Shown: positions 1 to 9,467 of the stretch, piece by piece
Layout: the number at the start of each line of letters is the position of its first letter
Position numbering within the stretch: position 1 is the stretch's first letter
Assembly: GCA_030734395.1 (NCBI GenBank)
Contig: JAUZTG010000029.1
Span: 1 to 64,000 of the forward strand
Origin: Sarocladium kiliense
Taxonomy: Eukaryota > Ascomycota > Sordariomycetes > Hypocreales > Sarocladiaceae
Length of the DNA: 64,000 nucleotides
Reading direction: 5' to 3'
Made by a program: the position numbers and the translations under genes
The notes under the pieces: model-generated
Seen by the model: only the letters and a program-made list of their open reading frames with translations
The model's database searches: none
Told to the model about the DNA's origin: nothing

Positions 1-1342
1 GAACGAGTGGGATTTTCGCGCGAGTAAAAACAACCTCAAAAAGGCGCGCTATCGTCTCAGAATGGTTTTGATGCCAAACGAGGAATGCGTTCAATAGAAC
101 AAGGGTACCGGCGCCTCCTGCAGACAATGGACAAGCCTATGCCCTCAAAGTTGATGCGCTTGGTCAGGTCTGGCGCAGCTCAGCTCGCACCACGCACCAG
201 CAGCTGACACCTGCGGCACGGTCCCGGGCGTGGCCCTCCCAAGAGCCTTCATCACCAGGGAGGACGATTTGTGTGGGAGAAGGAGAGGGGCGACAGAGCT
301 TCAGAGTGCCGCGAACATGTTGCGGGTGATGAGGTCGAACAGGGCAACCTTTCTGTATGAACCGAGGATGTCCTGGCTCCGAAAGGCACTGGCCAAACGA
401 ATTCCGGCCACGAGGCATCTCGGGAAAAGTGAAAGGCTGATGTCTGACTGTGTGTGGCCCTGCAAATGTTCGGCTCTTCGGCTCTGGATCAGCGTTCCTC
501 AACCTTCTCTTCACGCTCCTCAGCTCAGCTGTGATTTGGGCTCCTAGCCACTGCACCGGGACCACCTTATGTTGACCGACTCGGTCCAGCGGTCAGCCTG
601 GGAGCGTCCTCAGGCCAGAGGATCTTATCGAATCGACTCGAGGCATCCCTCTTACGCACCCAAAGATGACTGGACTATCCCTTCCAGCCACCGGTCAGAA
701 AGCGCGGGTTCCCTTCCAGCTGACCACATATTTCAGCAGAGCTTTCTGGTCTGCCGGCCAACCTAAAAGGCAGCATTCCGGGGTCAAGGCGCAAGACTTC
801 AACCGGAGAGATACTTAGGGTTAAGTTCCAAGGCTCATTACCTCAACCAGAAGGAGGGGCTCTGTAAACAGAATTCATTGCTGAAAATGAGTCTCGGAGA
901 ACTGTAGGGGAGGCGAGGTGCGATGTGAGGTGAGGTGACGGACGACGTCGACGGGTTGCAGATCAAATCACCAGTGCTTTTGATCCGTGGATAACGAAAG
1001 CGTGTCAAAGAATGCAAAATCTCGGGTTACAGATGTGGGATCAAAGAGGCTTCGCGGATATTGCTGAGGAAGAAGAGAGGTGTGAGGTCAAGCATCGCGT
1101 CGTGGTGTTGAAGGTGCCTCTCCACATGGCAACGCGGTAGCACGTGATCGCGCGCTGTGGTGAATGAAGGCTCGAGCTTCCACGCCCTTCTACCGGACCG
1201 AGCTACCCTAAACCATCAATCACCTCTTCCCAGTTCTGGGGCCAACTGCTGAATGGGTATTTAACGAACCAGTATCACCAAGTTGTGTCTGAAATAGTAA
1301 GACTTTACCGGAAGATAATTCATATGCTTTTTGCGCAAGAGG
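1..1342. other. Intergenic flank left of the Rtp1-like gene
   Basis: I see no recognisable gene here; the open frames on both strands overlap each other and have mixed, proline/arginine-rich composition without motifs. A CACGTGA box at 1141-1147, about 200 bp before the Rtp1-like start, is a plausible upstream element, because the same box occurs twice upstream of the cyclin H gene (40333 and 40364). Confidence 0.5.
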
Positions 1343-2697
1343 ATGAGTGCAGACGCTTCGGGCCCAACCCTCGCTGAGAGGATTCAAGAACTTGGGAAAG
1401 CAGCATTTGACCCTTCTAAAGATGCAGCTTCTCGTGAGCAAAAGATCACAGACTATGAAGAACTGATCGCGAAGTAATGAGAACAGCTCCACATGTCGTA
1501 AAGCCTGTCTGACCTGCTAACAGATCGTCGGTTATCGCCTTGATACCGGCCCTCAACGCCCTGATAAAGCCTGATATCTCACCACCATGGCTTCGAGAAC
1601 AGCTCCTGAGAACACTCACGCGACTGCCTTTGCGCCCACACGGCGTCCGCGCAACTCTGGAGTTCGTCTTCTCTGTTCACCCAAGCAATGTTGGAAGACC
1701 TCTGGAAGGGAATGCGCCACAGAAACAGGGAGCCAACATCACTCATGAAGCAGTAGCCGTCGCCACAAAGCTGCTGTCATCTGTCCCTGCTGGGATGTCC
1801 GCAGATGACTGGTTCGGCGGTATTTCAGGACAGCTCTTCAGGCTGATGGATGGAGAAGCAGGCCCTGAAGTTTCGAAAACAGCCGCTCAAATTGTAGGGT
1901 TCGGTATTCTCGGAAAGAGACAGTTTGGTGCACCGGGTAAGAAGTCCGCGGAATCATACCTAGGCCAGTGCTGACAATCTTGAAGGTACCCCTGGTTGGA
2001 ATGCTCTTGTGCTACCTATTATCGCAAGTATCAACCCGTCACTGGCCCAAGATACGTCAAGAGATGCGTCTCTCGGAGCTACAGACGAAGGTGGCATTGT
2101 AGATCTGTCACTTGGACGGGTTCTTGTCACGAACCAGTCCTTGCAACGATCGTTGCGACTCCTCAAGATCCTCACACTATCCAATCCAGCCCCTGGCTTG
2201 TGCCGCAGATTACTTACACCTGTCCTGCAACAACTCTGGATCTTGTCGTCATGGGTTGAACTTTCTCCGGCCCAAGATGAAGGCGTGCGCAAACCTGCCC
2301 TTATCCTGTTCCAGACATACTTAAAGCTCTTCGGGACGCACAGCATTATACTTCCCCTACTGAGGAATTTGAACTGCCGGGGATCTTCCCCTGAAGCAAA
2401 GAAGGCCTGGATATTCCGAGCCAACTCCAAGGGAGAGATAGATGCCGTTCCGCTACCTGAGCCCACATCACAAGCACCAGTTGAATGGCTCGTCATCGAC
2501 GCGAAGGCTACAGCTCTCGTGGACAGTATTATTACCATGTGCCCGTCGGAGGAGATATCGTCGACATTTCTTCACCTCCTCGAGAGCTGGATTCAGAGTC
2601 AAGGTGGATCGAACGACATCAAGCTGCAACCCACCTCAATTGGACCATCGTCAACTGACGACGCTGTCAAAGAACTGACTGAAGTTACCGTATTACA
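1343..2697 (+). pseudogene. Rtp1/TANGO6-like RNA polymerase II assembly factor, 3'-truncated at a telomere array
   Basis: I read three exons: 1343-1473, 1524-1936 and from 1986 to about 2695. Two introns of 50 and 49 nt have GTAATG/GTAAGA donors; the first has a TGCTAAC branch site. They join about 418 codons in one frame. The helical, leucine-rich product (segments LIPALNALIKPD, LEFVFSVHPSNVGRP, THEAVAVATKLLSS, IVGFGILGKR) resembles the N-terminal part of fungal Rtp1, a HEAT-like protein of about 1000 residues that helps nuclear import of RNA polymerase II. The family assignment is from memory of the fold and segments. The frame is open when it runs into the CCCTAA array, which would encode alternating Asn-Pro, so more than half of the gene is missing and its RTP1 C-terminal domains are not in this window. 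An intact copy would be expected elsewhere if the strain is viable. Confidence 0.55.
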
Positions 2698-2801
2698 CCC
2701 TAACCCTAACCCTAACCCTAACCCTAACCCTAACCCTAACCCTAACCCTAACCCTAACCCTAACCCTAACCCTAACCCTAACCCTAACCCTAACCCTAAC
2801 C
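2698..2801. repeat. Telomere array, perfect CCCTAA x 17.3
   Basis: This is an uninterrupted run of CCCTAA units, followed after one change by ACTAACCCTAACCC to 2815. CCCTAA on the plus strand is the orientation expected at the left end of a chromosome that continues to the right, so it caps the sequence from 2802 onward. It is not a cap added to the broken Rtp1-like gene, which would show TTAGGG here. The perfect periodicity suggests a young or active telomere sequence rather than an ancient interstitial tract. Confidence 0.95.
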
Positions 2802-3070
2802 ACTAACCCTAACCCGATACCTCACCCTATCCTCCGGCCCTAACTGACACCCTAACCACAGCCCCTGACCCAAACCCTATCTTCCGACCCAGACCCTGAC
2901 CCAGACCCGATGGTCCGGCCCAAAGCCCGAAGGGCTACCCTGTAGGGGGCCGGACCCAGAGGGTCCCTGTATCTATTGCAGCCGTAGGCTGCAACTGTAT
3001 CTTTTACGGCCGTAGGCCGTAACTGAATCTCTTCCGAAAGGCTGCCTCTGGCAGCCTCGGATTACTATTG
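2802..3070. repeat. Degenerate telomere-like DNA with a run of 3-nt-loop mini-hairpins
   Basis: CCCTAA-like motifs decay into CCCTGACCC/CCAGACCC variants up to about 2910. From 2924 to 3057 there are five perfect inverted repeats, each with a 3-nt loop. Stem pairs are 2924-2928/2932-2936 (loop GAA), 2952-2957/2961-2966 (AGA), 2976-2983/2987-2994 (GTA), 3004-3011/3015-3022 (GTA) and 3039-3046/3050-3057 (TCT). Stems are 5, 6, 8, 8 and 8 bp. A further tight pair (CCCT/AGGG, 2938-2947) lies between the first two. I see no coding capacity. Confidence 0.85.
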
Positions 3071-3745
3071 TGCCTTCTATAGGAAATTCAAGAATTTCGT
3101 GTCTCTATATAGAGACACACTCTTGAGTTAGGGTCTGTAGTTTGGGTTCGGGTTTGGGTCTGGGTCAATTTCAGCTGCTTTTTCTAGCCCTAACTATGAC
3201 CCTAACTTCTAACCCTAACTTTCCCTCTATAGGAAATTCAGGAAATTCGTGTCTCTATATAGAGACACACTCTTGAGTTAGGGTCTGTAGTTTGGGTTCG
3301 GGTTTGGGTCTGTAGTTTAGGTTCGGGTCTGGGTCTGGGTCAATTTCAGCTGCTTTTTTCAGCCCTAACTATGACCCTAACTTCTAACCCTAACTTTCCC
3401 TCTATAGGAAATTCAGGAAATTCGTGTCTCTATATAGAGACACACTCTTGAGTTAGGGTCTGTAGTTTGGGTTCGGGTCTGGGTCTGTAGTTTGGGTTTG
3501 GGTCTGGGTCTGGGTCAATTTCAGCTGCTTTTTTCAGCCCTAAGTATGACCCTAACTTCTAACCCTAACTTTCCCTCTATAAGAAATTCTAGAAATTCGT
3601 GTCTCTATATAGAGACACACTCTTGAGTTAGGGTCTGTAGTTTGGGTTCGGGTCTGGGTCTGTAGTTTAGGTTTGGGTCTGGGTCTGGGTTGGTTTCAGC
3701 TACTTTTTTCAGCCCTAAGTATGACCCTAACTATGGCCCTAATAT
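3071..3745. repeat. Subtelomeric tandem repeat, four units of 150-175 bp each with a 20-bp palindrome
   Basis: Units begin near 3076, 3226, 3401 and 3576 with TCTATAGGAAATTC-like sequence. Each carries the perfect palindrome GTGTCTCTATATAGAGACAC (3099-3118, 3249-3268, 3424-3443, 3599-3618), then ACTCTTGAGTTAGGGTCTG, a G-rich stretch of GGGTTCGGGT/GGGTCTGGGT type, TTTCAGCTGCTTTTT, and a C-rich CCCTAACTATGACCCTAAC end. Telomere-like motifs of both orientations therefore occur in every unit. The first unit is about 25 bp shorter because it lacks one GGGTCTGTAGTTT block. These look like subtelomeric satellite units. Confidence 0.9.
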
Positions 3746-3762
3746 CAGCCCCTAATCTATAC

Positions 3763-4271
3763 TTTAGGCTGGAAGTTAGGGTTATGTTAGGGTCAAAGTT
3801 AGGGTTAGGGTAGCGTAAAGTTAAATATATTTATTCAAGACGTTTTCCCTTGGGTTATAGTAAAAAGAGTTAGGGTTAAATAATAATCAGCTAATTGTAA
3901 GCTATTTTATAAGAATATATACTTAATCTAAATAAAATTACTTGAACAGAAATTAAATCCTAGACCGTTAAAAACCTTAGCGTTAAAAAAGATATAATAT
4001 AATATTATTGTGCTATAGTATATCTTTACTGATCTTAGTGACCTTAAGGGTCTTTATTTTAATCTATAATGCCTCTAATATAGCTATTTTTCCCTTTTAA
4101 AAAGCAAAGGCCTCTCGTTGAACTGAACCCTAATCCTAAGAGTTAAGCTATAAAGGCAATATTAGTATTATATAAAACTGCTTTTTTAGAGCTTTAGAAT
4201 AGTATTCATGTCTTTAGGTTAAGCCTTGTTTGAATACGCTAGGCCTTGTTAAAGTGAACTTATATAAGGTT
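3763..4271. other. TTAGGG-oriented telomere-like patch followed by AT-rich DNA
   Basis: At 3773-3812 telomere-like motifs appear in the opposite orientation (GTTAGGGTTATGTTAGGGTC and AGTTAGGGTTAGGGTAGC) to the terminal array. From 3813 to 4271 the sequence is AT-rich with scattered TTAGGGTTAAA and TAACCTTA-like relics and no open frame of note. It looks like decayed, probably RIP-mutated subtelomeric repeat. Confidence 0.6.
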
Positions 4272-4371
4272 AGCCAGGGTTCCTGGTCAGGAGTAAAGCC
4301 AAGAGTCCTAGTTAGGGGTAGAGTTAGGGTCCCTAGTTAGGGGTTAAGTCAGGGTCTCTAGTCAGGGGCAG
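4272..4371. repeat. 25-bp tandem repeat, four units
   Basis: Four back-to-back 25-bp units start at 4272, 4297, 4322 and 4347, with consensus AGYCAGGGTCYCTAGTYAGG followed by GGYAR. They contain TTAGGG-like cores and differ mainly by C/T and G/A transitions. Confidence 0.8.
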
Positions 4372-4445
4372 AGTTAAGATCGGCAAGTAAGGTCGGTAAG
4401 AGAAGCCATTTCCATTTACTTTCATCTATAAATCAAGCCATTTTC

Positions 4446-4974
4446 CTCTCTCAACCTCTCTCAAACCATCTCTCTCAACCTCTCTCAAACCATCTCTCTC
4501 AACCTCTCTCAAACCATCTCTCTCAACCTCTCTCAAACCATCTCTCTCAATACTCTCTTTTATACCTTCAAGGCCTCTGAGGTCTCTCAACACTCTCTTT
4601 TCCCTCTATATCTTCAAGGTCTCTCAATACTCTCTTTTCCCTCTATATCTTCAAGGTCTCTCAATACTCTCTTTATACCTTCAAGGCCTCTAAGGTCTCT
4701 CAACACTCTCTTTTCCCTCTATATCTTCAAGCTCTCTTAATACTCTCTTTTCTCTCTATACCTTCAAAGCCTCCAAGGTCTCTCTTCTCTCTCAACCTTC
4801 AAAGCCTCCAAGGTCTCTCTTCTCTCTATACCTTCAAGGCCTCCAAGGTCTCTCTTTCCTTTAGCTATAATATTTCCCTTAGCAAAGGCTCTCTTTTTTC
4901 CTTTTTTTTCATCTCTTTCCATCTCTCTTAACACTCTCTCTTCTCTTTATACCTTCAAGGCCTCTAAACGCAGC
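4446..4974. repeat. Pyrimidine-rich minisatellite block
   Basis: Four perfect 24-bp units (CTCTCTCAACCTCTCTCAAA plus CCAT) fill 4446-4541. After them come irregular 35-40-bp units built from CTCTCAATACTCTCTTTT, CCCTCTATATCTTCAAGG and CCTCCAAGGTCTCT up to the start of the retroelement relic. The plus strand is almost purine-free over 500 bp. A similar tract lies on the other side of the relic (5880-6115). Confidence 0.85.
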
Positions 4975-5836
4975 ATGGCAACACATTAGTGCCCCAGCTG
5001 CAAGGCCAGCTACAAAGATATCCTTGACCATATAAGGAAAAAGCACCCAACCACGGCCTTTACAACCAGAGAGCCCACACCATACCCTGCACTAATCCCC
5101 CCAGGCTGACCAAGACTCTCCCTCCCGATCTCACGGACTGCAGGGTAGCCTTTGGGCCCCATCCGCCCAACGGAAACGCCGCAGATCTATCTCCCCTGAT
5201 CAGCGTGCCGTACGGGCTCAATTTACAGACCCCGAGGCAACTGAAGCTCTTCGAGCCAGGCTCCTCTTGCCCGTACGGCCTCCCGAGACTCCCTGCAACT
5301 ACTGCGCCGCAGAGGCTGCCCTGGGCCACGAGGACCTCTGCAAGGGAGCCTCCAGAAGGTGGCTAGCTCGCCACAACCAGATCACCCGTGCCTTCGAAAA
5401 AACACTCACTAGCCGGCCTGATCTGGAATTCGAGCTAGAGCCTCATGTACCTGGGCAGGCTCCTGAGGCCCCCGTGCCACAGGCTCCCCCTAGGGCTGAT
5501 TTTGCCGTTACCCTCGGCAACACACGCTACTTTTACGATGTGCAAATCGTGGCTATAAACAAACAATCAGCCCGAACAGAGGCAGCCGCTACCCTGCAGG
5601 AGGCCGCGGCTGAAAAACAGCGGAAATACAAGGGCCTAGGCCATTGTTTCAAACCTCTGATCATATCAGCCGGCGGCCTGATGGAGAAGGAAACAGCCCA
5701 AACCTACAAGGGCCTTCAGCGCCTGATAGGCTCTGTTGCCGCTGCCTGGCTTGATGGCCAGATAAGCTATACCCTTGTGAAAACACGGGCTATTTCAGCT
5801 GCCTCGATCGCTCGAGACATTCCCTTACGCAACTAA
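4975..5836 (+). pseudogene. Retroelement relic: C2H2 finger plus C-terminal endonuclease-like domain
   Basis: Frame 1 from the ATG at 4975 meets a TAG after four codons, then encodes a C2H2-type finger (CPSCKASYKDILDHIRKKHP) and stops at 5102. A shifted frame is open from about 5099 to 5836. It holds a CNYC...H motif near 5297-5331, then RADFAVTLGNTRYFYDVQIV, an AAEKQRKYKGLG block, and FKPLIISAGGLMEKETAQTY. Finger plus RxD...DV...K..KY is how I recognise the C-terminal region of site-specific non-LTR retroelements with a restriction-enzyme-like endonuclease (R2/CRE-type). No reverse transcriptase lies between, so this is an internal-deletion derivative or a decayed end fragment. Telomere-proximal position recalls telomere-targeting elements such as MoTeR of Magnaporthe; that link is inference. 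The main frame starts around 5099 without a clear ATG. Confidence 0.5.
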
Positions 5837-5879
5837 CCTATCTCTTCGTTCTGCCCTTTGATATAGCCTAGATCCCATG

Positions 5880-6115
5880 TATCTATACATGGAATACCTC
5901 TCTTTCCTCGCCTTTTTTATCTCTTCTTATCTCTTTTTACCTCTCTTTATCTCTCTTTATCTCTTTTTATCTCTTTTTACCTCTCTCTATCTCTCTCTAT
6001 CTCTTTTTTTATCTCTTTTTATCTCTTTTTATCTCTCCTCTTATCTATCTTCTTATATCTCCTTAAATCTCTTTATCTCTCTTTATACCTCTATTTACCT
6101 CTTAAATTATCTCTT
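5880..6115. repeat. TC-rich microsatellite (TCTCTTTTTA-like)
   Basis: The plus strand is built of TCTCTTTATC, TCTCTTTTTA and TCTCTCTATC variants. The open frame across it encodes only Leu/Ser/Phe/Tyr low-complexity sequence and is not a gene. Together with 4446-4974 it brackets the retroelement relic with polypyrimidine tracts on the same strand. Confidence 0.85.
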
Positions 6116-6145
6116 ATGTAAAATAGCCTCAGCAAGATAGCTTAG

Positions 6146-9100
6146 TTAGAACCCAAACCCAATCCCAAACCCTATTGTGCCCGTCGGCTGGCAAAATGCC
6201 GGCAATATGAACATCGTGCTCTTGCCCTGCCCTGTCCCCATGATCTGCAATATCCGTGGCCAACCGGCCGCGATCTTCTGCAACGTGATCCGTTGTGCGC
6301 CGCGGAACCGCACGTCGTCCGCACCCATTATGCGTCGTAATGCTGCGCTTAAATCCGCATTCCGGAATCCATCCAACCGACGTCCTCGTGCTCGCTGCGC
6401 CGCTGATTCGTGTCCGCCCTGGTCCAGTATTGCCCGTTTAGTCCCGGCCGCTTCCCCCGGCGTCTCGAACCCGAACAAATCGTGCCAACGCGTGCTCGCT
6501 GTGCGGTAATCGTTCTGTATCATGGCCGTGCCGAAATCGCCCTGCTGCGTGTCTCGCGCATAAATCATACCGTACACGAACGCTGTGTGCCCTGTCGACG
6601 ATACTACCGCCTGGTCTGATCTCGACATGCCCGCCATCAACTCTCGGTCGTACTCGTCTCCGCTATCCTCCTCGTCCAGTCCTCCATCTCTTGCCGCGTC
6701 GTACGGTGTGCCGACTAAATACTTGTCTGCGATGGCTACTGCCAACTGACGCCACGCGCTGATGCTGATCGCCGACCCGGCTAATCGTTCCATTGTCTGC
6801 TTCAACACCCTACGCACTTTGTCCCCTGTCCACACCTGTCGCGCCCGCCGCCACGCCTTCTCTTCCTGACTCTGCCTCGATCTTCCATTCGACCCTTCGT
6901 GCCCCTCCTCCTCCTCCTCCTCCTCCTCCTCCTCCTCATTCGACGTGACTGTCCGCTTCGCCTATAACCACGGGCTGGACACTGTGCCGCTGTCCACCTC
7001 CTTCTGCACCACCTGCTAAAATAGCAACACCAACCACATGTACCACGTCAATAACGATCCGATCGGCCGTGGCATGTACCGATAAATCGTCTTGGCCTTC
7101 TGGGTTCGGGCGAATCCCTTATGGTACAATGTCACGAAAAACAACAACCCCCGGTCCGCGTAAACGTTCCTCGGGCCCCCGTTCGCCGTGTTGACTATCC
7201 GGATCGTTATGATCTCCGTTGACCTTGCCGGGCCCCCCGACATCATGTGCATCAACACCCATAACTTCTCCCGGAATCGCTCGACCCGGCCCTCGTACTG
7301 CCTCACCTGCGCTCGTCGCCATGCGAATTGGCTACCCTGCACCGGACTTGACCCGATGAACCACCGCCTCTTCTGCTCTCTTGACGCCTCGATCCATCGG
7401 AAAATCCACCCATCTCCCTTGCTGACCCATTCGCCATTCCGATCGTCCGTTAAAAATGAATGGCCAATCCGTTTGTCGCTATGGTCGTCTTCGACGCGGC
7501 TCCACGGTATTCGCGGTAAACTATCAACGTCCTTCACTAACGTTAACTCGGCCAATGCCTCTTCTACTTCGCTGACCAACATGTGGCACATGCCCTCGAT
7601 CGACGCGACCGACGTCCTGATCCGCTGGTACATAACGTACTCACCCTCCCACTGGATCTTTCCGGTAGCGGCCGTGCTGTAATGCTCCTTCATCCCGTAC
7701 GCCCGGGACCCGAATATCCAATGCATCAGTATCGGCCCCACCACCCCGCCCCGGACCATATACCGCTCCACTCGGGACTTGACGACCTCGTCCATGCCGG
7801 GTGCCTCGTCCTCGGCGTCGTCCGTGTCGAACTCGCCGTCGTTTTCGTGCTGTACCTTGATCCGATCGACGTGGCCCTGCCACTCCTTATACGCGTCCAA
7901 CGCCACCACGAACCGGGCTACCTTGATGATGCCCGAATACACGCCCGTGTAATCCGACGGCGTCGCCCACGTACCATCCTCCTGGACGCCCATCACCGCT
8001 AACGCGCTCAACAACCCGCTACGGTACTCGCGCCTCTTGATCCTGTGGTTCAATATGGCGATGATGGTGCGTAAATATAACGCGTCCATGCTCCGCATCT
8101 CGGACTCGCTCGCCTCTCGTTCGCTAACTGCCGTGGCCTCTTCCGACCATGCGTCGAATGCTTTGGCCTGCTCGGTTGTGAACTTGTATGGTGCCTCTTC
8201 GTCGTCGTGCGCAAACTCGGACCGTGCGATGATCTAAATAACCTTGTGTTAATAATGCTTGTAATCCGCCCACGTGTTTTCTTCCATGTAATTATCTAAT
8301 GGCTGCTCGGGATCCTTGCTGATTATATCCCTCCTCATCAACTGGGCCGCTGCGAACCAACCCAACTTCTCGGGGCACGATATCCTCCTCGCCGCCTCTA
8401 ATACCCGTACTAAATTCCGGTCCATCTGTTATACCACCGGTTCGTCCTCTTGCGGCTCTCTTGCTAACGATATCCAATACTATGACGGGTACCCGCTTAA
8501 ATGGTCTGTCCACCCTACGCGCTTCAACTAACCGCTCGCTTCCAACTTGCTGTTAATGGGGATGATTGGCTGCTGCGCCTGCGATGCGAACGACATTGAT
8601 GCTTCTGCCTCTTTGTATGCTCTTATCCTCTCGCTGCCCGTCGTCTGGGCGGCTATGCTTGGTTAATCTTAACCCTTCTCAACCTCGATCCATCGATTAC
8701 TGTACCTGGACCGGCCTAAACGTTGGCACCGTACGTTGGCTCTCCATGGCACTTCTCTGGCCTGCTTTGATCTGCCCATTGCGTTGCCGCCTTTCTTCTC
8801 GGGATTGACCCACCCGTGACTATGGAAATGCTTCTGCATGGTCTTAACATCGCGTATGATATACTGGCACTCGTCGCACGATAATCCGTCTGTGGCGGGT
8901 TGTCCTAACTCGGGGATGGCATTGGATGTCGCCGGTGGTGGCTGCCAAATGTGTAACTCGTCCTGGTTCTGCATGACACCGACGACCTGGCGGGCTTTTG
9001 CCTCGATCGATCGGGCCTTCTTTGGCTTGTACTTGTGCTGCTTGTGCAAATACGTGAATACCTCGTTAACCAATACAATAAACTTGCATCGTCCGCATGT

Positions 9101-9148
9101 TATAAACGGGATCTCGCTTGAAATAACTAATGGTCTAATGTCTGCCAT
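6146..9148 (-). pseudogene. Telomere-linked RecQ helicase (TLH) pseudogene, truncated at Walker A
   Basis: Reading leftward from the ATG at 9148, the first 160 residues form a DUF3505-type zinc-binding domain: ITCGRCK...H..QH, then LSCDECQYI...HFHSHGW and a VRCQRLG motif. After in-frame stops near 8660 and 8525 the same frame resumes (WTDHLSGYPSQYW, LARQPQEDEPVV). Still in frame, an open stretch 8098-7016 matches the middle region of fungal TLH proteins (ALAVMGVQ, YTGVYSGIIKVARF). A GAG microsatellite at 6905-6940 encodes about 12 Glu. The stretch from 6835 ends with DDVRFRGAQRITLQ and ILQIMGTGQGKSTMFILPAF, helicase motifs 0 and I. The remaining RecQ motifs are missing because the frame enters the telomere-like tract at 6173. 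Only a handful of stops interrupt 3 kb, so decay is recent or the gene is read with introns. Such genes normally sit next to telomeres and read toward them, as here. Confidence 0.75.
6150..6173. repeat. Degenerate telomere tract at the broken end of the TLH gene
   Basis: Four CCCAAA/CCCAAT-type units (AACCCAAACCCAATCCCAAA then CCCT) are directly abutted to the TLH coding frame. The orientation (C-rich on plus) is that of a left chromosome end, so the tract fits a telomere once added to a broken TLH gene and later degraded. Confidence 0.6.
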
Positions 9149-9467
9149 TGCGATATTGGATGCATATGTTGCTGTACTTTGAATCGTGGGTTAATCATGG
9201 AACCCTCGACTATTTATGCTCTTCCGTGGGCTATGTCCCCCTTCTCAACACTCTACGATGCATATATTACTCTTATGCACCTTATCTGGGTTGCCTAGCG
9301 CTTTTCTGAATACACTCTCCACGACGCCGGCCTCACCGCTTTTCTTGGTTCATCATACTAGTCAACCACTTTTTGGTGGCGTGTGGGTTATCTCACCTTC
9401 GGATGCTCATGCCCGGTTGGCCCGCGCATATGAATCCTCGCCTGCTCAACAACACTGTGTATTTAAC

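Noticed and set aside
164..547. Overlapping frames on both strands at the left edge
   Set aside because: They mirror each other and show no conserved pattern.
2009..2806. Open frame ending in (Asn-Pro)n
   Set aside because: The Asn-Pro repeat is only the reading of CCCTAA telomere units; the frame is real only up to about 2695.
4272..4541. CRISPR-like appearance of regular repeats
   Set aside because: The units are directly contiguous without spacers and lie in a eukaryotic subtelomere.
5877..6140. Small protein of Leu/Ser/Tyr/Phe
   Set aside because: Translation of a TC-rich microsatellite.
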